Below, piece after piece: positions 58,462-64,000 of a stretch of DNA of 64,000 nt (position 1 is the stretch's first letter; each line of letters begins with the position of its first letter). Origin of the DNA: Deinococcus metalli (GTDB lineage Bacteria > Deinococcota > Deinococci > Deinococcales > Deinococcaceae); assembly GCF_014201805.1 (NCBI RefSeq), contig NZ_JACHFK010000001.1, positions 992,001 through 1,056,000 on the forward strand, given 5' to 3'. The notes under the pieces were generated by a model. The model was not told the DNA's origin. It saw nothing but the letters and a program-made list of their open reading frames with translations, and made no database searches. The translations under genes and the position numbers were made by a program.

Positions 58462-59955
58462 GTGATCCGGCCGACGCTGCTGCGCGTTCTGTCCACGCTG
58501 GCGCTGCTGGCCGTCATGGTCGCCGCGCCCGGCCACGCCGCCGAGGTGCTGCTGTGGCCGGGGGGGCTTCAGCCGCCACAGCCCATCTCGACCCCCGAGC
58601 CGCCGTGCGCGGAACCCACGGGCCGCCTGAGCCTGCGCCTGTGGGAACTCGTGCGGCAGGAGGGCGGCCCGGACCTGACCTGCGGCAACGCCTTCGTGGC
58701 CTTCGACCGCACACCCCGCAGCGACCGCGTGCCCGAGGACGCCTTCCAGGTCGCCGCCGACCAGATCCGGGCCGCCCACGCCGAGGTACTGTTGGCCAGC
58801 ATGGAGTGGCGGTCCGGCGGCGAGAACCCCGGCATGACCTTCGCTCGGGCAGTGCGCGACCTGTATGTCCGCGTGGCCGCAAATCCGGCCGCGTACCCGC
58901 AGGGCATGAGCGTGCGGCTGCTGCTCGGCGGCCTGCCGGACTTCGTGCGCCCGGACGGCGCGACGCAGATCCTGAGCGTAGCCCACGACCTGCGCAGTGT
59001 GGGCGTGCCCCTGAGCGACCCCCGCGCCGGGTGGACGGTCACGCTGCTGAACTACCGCTACCTGCCGCACAGCCACGTGAAACTGCACGTTATCGACGGC
59101 ACGGACCTCACGGTGGCCGGCTACAACTACACCGACTGGCACCTGCCGGTCAGCGAGCCCGGCGGCCGCGCCCTGCACGACCTGGGCCTGCACATGTCCG
59201 GCCCGGTCGCGCAGAGCGGCGTGGCGGTGTTCGACGACCTGTGGCGCCGCAGCCAGGAACTGGTCTGCCCGGCGGACGTGGCCCCGGACGACGTGACCGC
59301 CCGCTGCGCCCTGCAGGAGCCCGCGCCCCCCTCGCACCCAGAACTGGCCCGGCACGCCGTGCGGACAGGAGACACGCGCGCCTACATGCTGTACCGCCGC
59401 ACTGGGGTCGACCAGGCGGACGTGGCGCACCTGGCGCTGCTGGACGGCGCCCGCACACAGGTCGACCTGATGCAGGCGGATTTCGGGCCGCCGCTGACGT
59501 GCTGGTATGCCTACCTGAATCCGTCCACGTGCCCGGTGCGCGAGTGGACGACGTACATGACGGAGGTGCTGACCGCGCTGCGGCGGGGTGTGCACGTCCG
59601 GCTGCTGCTGGTGGACTACGGCATCGGGGCCGCGCCGAACCGCAGCGGGGTGGCGCTGATCCGCCGTGAACTGCACCGCCGGGGCCTGGACGACCGCTTC
59701 GAGGCCCGCTACACCACCTTCACCATGCACACCAAGGCCCTGACCGTCGACCACGAGCTGGTCGTGACCGGCAGCATGAACTTCCATTTCGCGTCGTGGG
59801 GCAGCCTGGGCCTGGCGGAAGCTGCGCTGGCGACCGACGATCCACGGGCGGTGGCCGAACAGGAGGCGAGCTTCAACGACGTGTGGGCCAACGGCAGCCG
59901 GCCCGTCCCGGAGGAACGCTGGCTGCCGAACGTCACCCAGGACCTCCTGAACTGA
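58462..59955 (+). CDS. Exported phospholipase D-superfamily protein
   Basis: A 497-residue protein with a signal peptide (about 8-26, cleaved after GHAA). Both HKD half-sites are complete: H205-x-K207-x4-D212 (HVKLHVID, followed by GYNYTD) and H423-x-K425-x4-D430 (HTKALTVD, followed by GSMNFHF). It could act on phospholipid, cardiolipin or DNA outside the cytosol. Several cysteines in the first 80 residues and around 340 suggest disulfides and an exported location. It follows the fusion gene by 111 bp and has its own leaderless GTG start. Confidence 0.87.
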   Translation: MIRPTLLRVLSTLALLAVMVAAPGHAAEVLLWPGGLQPPQPISTPEPPCAEPTGRLSLRLWELVRQEGGPDLTCGNAFVAFDRTPRSDRVPEDAFQVAADQIRAAHAEVLLASMEWRSGGENPGMTFARAVRDLYVRVAANPAAYPQGMSVRLLLGGLPDFVRPDGATQILSVAHDLRSVGVPLSDPRAGWTVTLLNYRYLPHSHVKLHVIDGTDLTVAGYNYTDWHLPVSEPGGRALHDLGLHMSGPVAQSGVAVFDDLWRRSQELVCPADVAPDDVTARCALQEPAPPSHPELARHAVRTGDTRAYMLYRRTGVDQADVAHLALLDGARTQVDLMQADFGPPLTCWYAYLNPSTCPVREWTTYMTEVLTALRRGVHVRLLLVDYGIGAAPNRSGVALIRRELHRRGLDDRFEARYTTFTMHTKALTVDHELVVTGSMNFHFASWGSLGLAEAALATDDPRAVAEQEASFNDVWANGSRPVPEERWLPNVTQDLLN

Positions 59956-60002
59956 GAACGCACACCGGCGGCGGGGGCACGGTCTGACGCGCCGGGCTTC
60001 CG

Positions 60003-60008
60003 TAGACT
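60003..60008 (+). promoter_or_regulatory. -10 box TAGACT upstream of ispH
   Basis: TAGACT is followed after 6 nt by ATG 60015, which opens a 16-codon ORF overlapping the ispH start rather than ispH itself. Confidence 0.5.
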
Positions 60009-60014
60009 GTGTGC

Positions 60015-60065
60015 ATGAGTGGTGTTCCCGTCCGCTGGTCCTCGCCGAGGTGTGGTCATGGTTGA
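60015..60065 (+). CDS. Leaderless 16-residue upstream ORF overlapping ispH
   Basis: ATG 60015 lies 6 nt after TAGACT, the position of a leaderless start. The frame encodes [16 protein letters not shown] and stops with TGA at 60063-60065. The ispH ATG (60058-60060) lies within its last codons, so ribosomes finishing this peptide would stop beside the ispH start. The GAGG before ispH lies inside the ORF. The peptide resembles nothing I know; a regulatory or coupling role is inferred. Confidence 0.4.
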   Translation: MSGVPVRWSSPRCGHG

Positions 60066-61053
60066 GCGCGTGTTCCTGGCCAAGCCGCGCGGCTTCTGCG
60101 CCGGGGTGGTCATGGCGATCCAGGCGGTCGAACGGGCGGCGCAGCGTGAGGAGAAGCCGGTCACGGTGTACCACTCCATCGTGCACAACCACACCGTGGT
60201 CGAGCGGCTGTCGTCGGCGCACGGCGTGCACTTCGTGGAGGATCTCGACGCCGTGAACGCCCTGCCCGAGGGCGGCGAGACGGTCGTGTTCAGCGCCCAC
60301 GGCATCAGCCCCGCGGTGCGGGAACGCGCCCGCGCGCTGGGGCTGGCGACCATCGACGCGACGTGCCCGCTGGTCACGAAGGTGCACACCGAGGCGAAGA
60401 AGTACGCGCGCGAGGGCTACACCATCCTGCTGATCGGAGACAGCGCCCGGCACCAGGAGGTGATCGGCACGCGCGGCGAGGCGCCGGAGCACACGATCCT
60501 GGTCGGGGTGCTGGGCAAGACCGGCGAGGGGCTGCACGATCCGTACACCGTGCAGGTGCCCGATCCACAGAAACTGGTCGTGCTGACACAGACGACCCTG
60601 AGCGTGGACGACACCCGCCGCACCATCGAGATCCTGAAGTCGCGCTTCCCGGCGCTGGTGGTGCCGCCCAGCGAGGACCTGTGCTATGCCACGAAGAACC
60701 GCCAGGACGCGGTCAAGGCCATCGCTCCGCATGTGGACGCCTTTCTGGTGCTGACCAGCACGCACTCGAGCAACGGCATGCGCCTGCTGGAACTGGCCGC
60801 CGAGACCTGCGGCCGGGCCGAGCGGCTGGAGACGGTGGCAGACCTGGCGCACGTGGACCTCGCGGGCGTGCACAGCGTGGGCATCACGTCGGCAGCCAGC
60901 ACCCCGGACGACCTCGTGCAGGCGGTGGTCGCGCACTTCCGCGCCCTGAACCCGGCGCTGGAGGTGATTGAGGAAGGCGAGTGGGAGGACATCGAGTTCC
61001 GCGAGCCGAGGAAGATCCTGCCCACCGACGCCCTGCCGCGCACCATGCAGTGA
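60058..61053 (+). CDS. ispH: 4-hydroxy-3-methylbut-2-enyl diphosphate reductase IspH
   Basis: IspH catalyses the last step of the MEP isoprenoid pathway, giving IPP and DMAPP. The 331-residue product has the three iron-sulfur cysteines C14 (GFCAGV), C103 (DATCPLVTK) and C209 ([11 protein letters not shown]), plus the substrate-site HNH segment ([11 protein letters not shown]) and [11 protein letters not shown]. Start at ATG 60058 follows GAGG with suitable spacing. In-frame GTG 60019 would add 13 non-conserved residues. Carotenoids, quinones and wall lipid carriers depend on it. Confidence 0.95.
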   Translation: MVERVFLAKPRGFCAGVVMAIQAVERAAQREEKPVTVYHSIVHNHTVVERLSSAHGVHFVEDLDAVNALPEGGETVVFSAHGISPAVRERARALGLATIDATCPLVTKVHTEAKKYAREGYTILLIGDSARHQEVIGTRGEAPEHTILVGVLGKTGEGLHDPYTVQVPDPQKLVVLTQTTLSVDDTRRTIEILKSRFPALVVPPSEDLCYATKNRQDAVKAIAPHVDAFLVLTSTHSSNGMRLLELAAETCGRAERLETVADLAHVDLAGVHSVGITSAASTPDDLVQAVVAHFRALNPALEVIEEGEWEDIEFREPRKILPTDALPRTMQ

Positions 61054-61061
61054 TTTCACCT

Positions 61062-61170
61062 TCACGTGGGTCGGAGACGAGTCCGAGCGACGCGAGAAGA
61101 CCCATCCCGGACTGGAGGGCTACAAAGATTTCCCGATCCTTCCGCGGGAGGTCCTGGACGCACGGAGGTT
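61062..61170. repeat. Structured intergenic element, candidate repeat or small RNA
   Basis: The gap between ispH and the DUF1294 gene folds with nested pairs: GGGTC (61068-61072) with GACCC (61099-61103), enclosing CGGA (61072-61075) and TCCG (61082-61085). It is richer in A and T (CTACAAAGATTTCCC at 61120-61134) than its neighbours. Both strands stay open in several frames. I cannot tell whether it is a genome repeat, a 3' element or a small RNA. Confidence 0.3.
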
Positions 61171-61174
61171 CGGG

Positions 61175-61495
61175 ATGATCCTCTCCCCTGCCGCGTGGGC
61201 AGCGTTCGATGCCGTACTGCGGGTGTTCGTGGCGTGGCAGGTGGTGTGGGGGCTGATCGCGTTCGTGTCGGTGTGGCGGGACAAGGTGCTGGCCTCGGGT
61301 GGGCGCCGGCGCGTGCCGGAACGCACCCTCCACCGCACAGAAGCGTGGGGCGGGTGGCTGGGCTCGTTCGTGGCGCAGCGCGTGTTCCGCCACAAGACCC
61401 GCAAGGCGCCGTACCAGCGCGCCTTCCTGCGGATCGCCGCGTGCTGGCTGGGCGCTTGGGGGGCCGTGATCGGGCTGCGACTCCTGGCGAACTGA
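61175..61495 (+). CDS. DUF1294-family small membrane protein
   Basis: A 106-residue protein with a transmembrane helix (about 14-32) and a second near the C-terminus (about 88-104). Between them lies the DUF1294 signature: WRDKVLASGGRRRVPERTLH, then GGWLGSFVAQRVFRHKTRKAPYQ, corresponding to the family DK...RIPE...GG..G......RHKT.K pattern. Function is unknown. Start at ATG 61175 follows CGGAGG with a 6-nt spacer; the frame continues upstream but without conserved sequence. Confidence 0.82.
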   Translation: MILSPAAWAAFDAVLRVFVAWQVVWGLIAFVSVWRDKVLASGGRRRVPERTLHRTEAWGGWLGSFVAQRVFRHKTRKAPYQRAFLRIAACWLGAWGAVIGLRLLAN

Positions 61496-61560
61496 GTGCC
61501 GAATCTTGCCATTTGCAATGCAATTCTGTATTCGACTTGCCATGTGATACCTTCATCCGC

Positions 61561-62364
<804 letters not shown>

Positions 62365-62382
62365 CAGCGGTGCGGCGTGCGC

Positions 62383-62388
62383 TATCCT
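62383..62388 (+). promoter_or_regulatory. -10 box TATCCT for the small gene at 62398
   Basis: TATCCT is followed after 9 nt by the ATG at 62398, consistent with a leaderless transcript. Confidence 0.45.
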
Positions 62389-62397
62389 GCGCGCTCG

Positions 62398-62679
62398 ATG
62401 ACGCCGGCCGAACTGCTCGACTTCCTCGCCGCGCGGGGCGGGCAGGAATATGAGGTGCAGGCGCTGCTGCACGCGGGCCGGGGGCGCAAGGCCAGCGTCC
62501 GCGAGCTGGGCGCCTATCGCCTGACCATGCGCGGCGACGAGGTGCTGGCGTGCGGGCCGAGCGGGCAGCCACGGCACCTCTCCCGTACGGAATTCCACGC
62601 CGTGTTCGGCTCGTACGCCTTCGGGGAGCCCCGGCCCACGGGCACGTTCACGGATCTGGGGCCGCTGTTCGGGATGTAA
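62398..62679 (+). CDS. Small hypothetical protein
   Basis: A 93-residue soluble, basic protein (MTPAELLDFLAARGGQEYEV at its start, FGSYAFGEPRPTGTFTDLG near its end). I recognise no domain. No signal or membrane helix. The -10 box at 62383-62388 and the clean 33-bp spacing from lysZ support a real gene. A hairpin follows before the convergent protease gene. Confidence 0.62.
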   Translation: MTPAELLDFLAARGGQEYEVQALLHAGRGRKASVRELGAYRLTMRGDEVLACGPSGQPRHLSRTEFHAVFGSYAFGEPRPTGTFTDLGPLFGM

Positions 62680-62684
62680 CGGAG

Positions 62685-62716
62685 GGCGGGACCGGAGGGA
62701 ATCCCCCGGCCCCGCC
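62685..62716. terminator. Hairpin between convergent genes, bidirectional terminator
   Basis: GGCGGG (62685-62690) pairs with CCCGCC (62711-62716). CCGG (62692-62695) pairs with CCGG (62706-62709), and GGG with CCC closes a 3-nt loop. One mismatch pair and one bulged base interrupt the stem. It lies 5 bp after the small gene's stop. Confidence 0.6.
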
Positions 62717-62730
62717 GTGTGGCTCGCTGC

Positions 62731-64000
62731 TTACTGGCTCTGAGCGGCCGGGAAGGCGAAGGCCTTCAGATCGACCGTGACGGTGCGCGTCTGGCCGCCG
62801 CGGACCACTGTGAGCTGCACACTGTCCCCGATCTGCTTGCCGATGATCGCGCGGCGCAGGTCGTCCCCGGCCGAGATCGCCTGACCGTCGATGGCAGTGA
62901 TGATGTCGCCGTCGGTGGAGATGGCGTTCGGCTGATCCTGGCTGGCGGCGCCCACGCTCAGGGCGTTGTTGCTGCCGCCCTTGAGGCCCGCGGCGGCGGC
63001 CGGACTGTTCGGCGCGACCTGCTGGATCAGGGCGCCGCTGGCCGGAAGCTTGGCCTGGGTGCGCTGCGCGGAGGTCAGGCCGCTGAGGTCCGTGAACTGG
63101 ATGCCCAGGGTGGGCGTCTGGAGCACGCCCCCCTTGCCCGCCTGGAGCTGCGGCAGGAGCTTCTTGACCGTGTTCACGGGAATCGCGAAGCCCACACCGG
63201 CGCTCTGCCCGGCGCCGCCGGTGAGGATCTGGGTGTTCACGCCGATCACCTGACCGCTGGAGTTCAGCAGCGGTCCGCCGGAGTTCCCGGGGTTGATGGC
63301 GGCGTCCGTCTGGATCACGCTCTGCTCGACCTGCTTGGTGCCGACCGGCACGGTGCGTTCCAGTGAGGAGATGATGCCCTCGGACACGCTGAAGTCCAGG
63401 TTGAAGGGCGCGCCCATGGCGATGGCCTTGAGCCCCACGTCGAGCTGGTCGCTGTCGCCCAGCGGAATGGGCTGGATGGCCGATGCCGGCACGCCCTCGG
63501 CACGGATCAGCGCGAGGTCGAAGTCCGGGGCGCGGGCGATGACCTTCGCCTTGTACGTGGTCTTGGAGCCGTGCAGGCGGATGGTGATCTCGCTGGCGCC
63601 CTCGACCACGTGGTTGTTCGTGATGATGTCACCCTGCGCGTTCACGAAAAAACCGCTGCCGGTGCCGGTCTGCGGCTGGCCGTCGTCCGGCGTGCCGAAG
63701 CCGAAGGGCAGCTGCTGCTGGAGCCGCTGGCGCAGCTGGGCCTGCGGGGTGCTGTCGGCGCCCTCGGTCACGCTGATGTACACCAGCCCGTTCTGGCGGG
63801 CCTTCACCACGTTCACGGTGTTCGCCTCGGACTCGGTGCGGGCACGGCCGCCGTCGTAGGTGGCGGGGCTGGTGGGGGTGCTCTGCGCGAGCGCCGGGAC
63901 CATCTCGCCCTGGGCCGCAGGCGTGGTGGCCGTGACGTTCTGCGCGGCGATGTGTTCGTTGACCTGAAAACCGGCGAAGGCGCCCACAGCAAGCGTGCCC
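62731..64000 (-). CDS. HtrA/DegP-type S1C serine protease with PDZ domain (partial, 5' end outside window)
   Basis: The frame is open to the right edge of the window, so the start is not seen; a hydrophobic N-terminus (LAVGAFAGF) suggests a membrane anchor. The trypsin-like domain has all three catalytic motifs: TNNHVVEG (His), DFDLALI (Asp) and NPGNSGGPL (Ser). A C-terminal PDZ domain (TLGIQFTDLSG, GALIQQVAPNSPAAAAGL, GDIITAIDGQ) follows. It should degrade or refold damaged envelope proteins under stress. Confidence 0.92.
   Translation of the reverse strand, partial: GTLAVGAFAGFQVNEHIAAQNVTATTPAAQGEMVPALAQSTPTSPATYDGGRARTESEANTVNVVKARQNGLVYISVTEGADSTPQAQLRQRLQQQLPFGFGTPDDGQPQTGTGSGFFVNAQGDIITNNHVVEGASEITIRLHGSKTTYKAKVIARAPDFDLALIRAEGVPASAIQPIPLGDSDQLDVGLKAIAMGAPFNLDFSVSEGIISSLERTVPVGTKQVEQSVIQTDAAINPGNSGGPLLNSSGQVIGVNTQILTGGAGQSAGVGFAIPVNTVKKLLPQLQAGKGGVLQTPTLGIQFTDLSGLTSAQRTQAKLPASGALIQQVAPNSPAAAAGLKGGSNNALSVGAASQDQPNAISTDGDIITAIDGQAISAGDDLRRAIIGKQIGDSVQLTVVRGGQTRTVTVDLKAFAFPAAQSQ

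Overview
The window is a stretch of bacterial chromosome with very high GC, about 60 protein genes on both strands, and no rRNA, tRNA, CRISPR array, insertion sequence or phage gene that I could recognise. The gene content and signals point to the genus Deinococcus. Lysine is made through the LysW (alpha-aminoadipate) route (lysY, homocitrate synthase, lysZ). tRNA-lysidine synthase is fused to a tRNA adenosine deaminase. There is a membrane-tethered LEA-like protein. About half of the genes start 5-10 nt behind a TANNNT-type -10 box, with no room for a Shine-Dalgarno sequence; this leaderless layout is known to be common in Deinococcus.

Layout. 1-5004 (minus): envelope and translation-rescue genes (GerMN protein, a degenerate amidase, smpB), an SDR and an intact secreted amidase. 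5081-7705: a RelA/SpoT-type synthetase, a decayed CoA-transferase B subunit and pcaD. 7913-14202: EamA transporter, tilS-tadA fusion, PrxQ/Bcp, alpha/beta hydrolase, nucleoside hydrolase and a PEP-utilizing-enzyme-like protein without its phospho-histidine. 14503-18427: glucan phosphorylase, pcaC, second EamA transporter. 18444-25295: a complete trans-4-hydroxy-L-proline catabolic island. It has a divergent PAS-AraC regulator, an epimerase, a three-subunit D-hydroxyproline dehydrogenase, a deaminase and a 2-oxoglutarate semialdehyde dehydrogenase. 25356-31910: orphan nucleoside-type ABC ATPase, PAP2 phosphatase, diheme cytochrome c, HNH nuclease, DUF1517 protein, LEA-like protein and minC.

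31977-36120: the rimP-nusA-ylxR-infB operon. It begins with a hairpin-plus-U-tract in its leader and closes with a strong terminator. 36131-39648: secreted or membrane proteins of unknown role and a fused secDF. 39719-44093: lysY, homocitrate synthase, a PhzF-like protein and rlmN. 44288-48180: a coupled operon of TPR protein, double-SPOR protein, redox repressor Rex and a lipoprotein. 48251-53513 (minus): secreted CpdB-type phosphoesterase, FMN 2-hydroxyacid dehydrogenase, PfkB kinase and rsmA. 53580-62679 (plus): TPR protein, NAD(P)HX repair enzyme, DUF4388 protein, a PlsY-like/acyl-ACP-reductase-like fusion, secreted phospholipase D, ispH with an overlapping leaderless upstream ORF, DUF1294 protein, lysZ and a small protein. 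The window ends inside an HtrA protease (minus).

The most interesting gene is the fusion at 56677-58350. Its first part resembles glycerol-3-phosphate acyltransferase PlsY with altered motifs. Its second part matches the cyanobacterial acyl-ACP reductase that makes fatty aldehydes, with the active-site cysteine kept. Deinococcus phosphoglycolipids carry an unusual alkylamine, so this enzyme is a candidate source of the fatty aldehyde precursor; that link is inference. Other points worth checking are the rimP leader, the ispH upstream ORF, the amidase-like pseudoenzyme, the decayed CoA transferase and a structured intergenic element after ispH.
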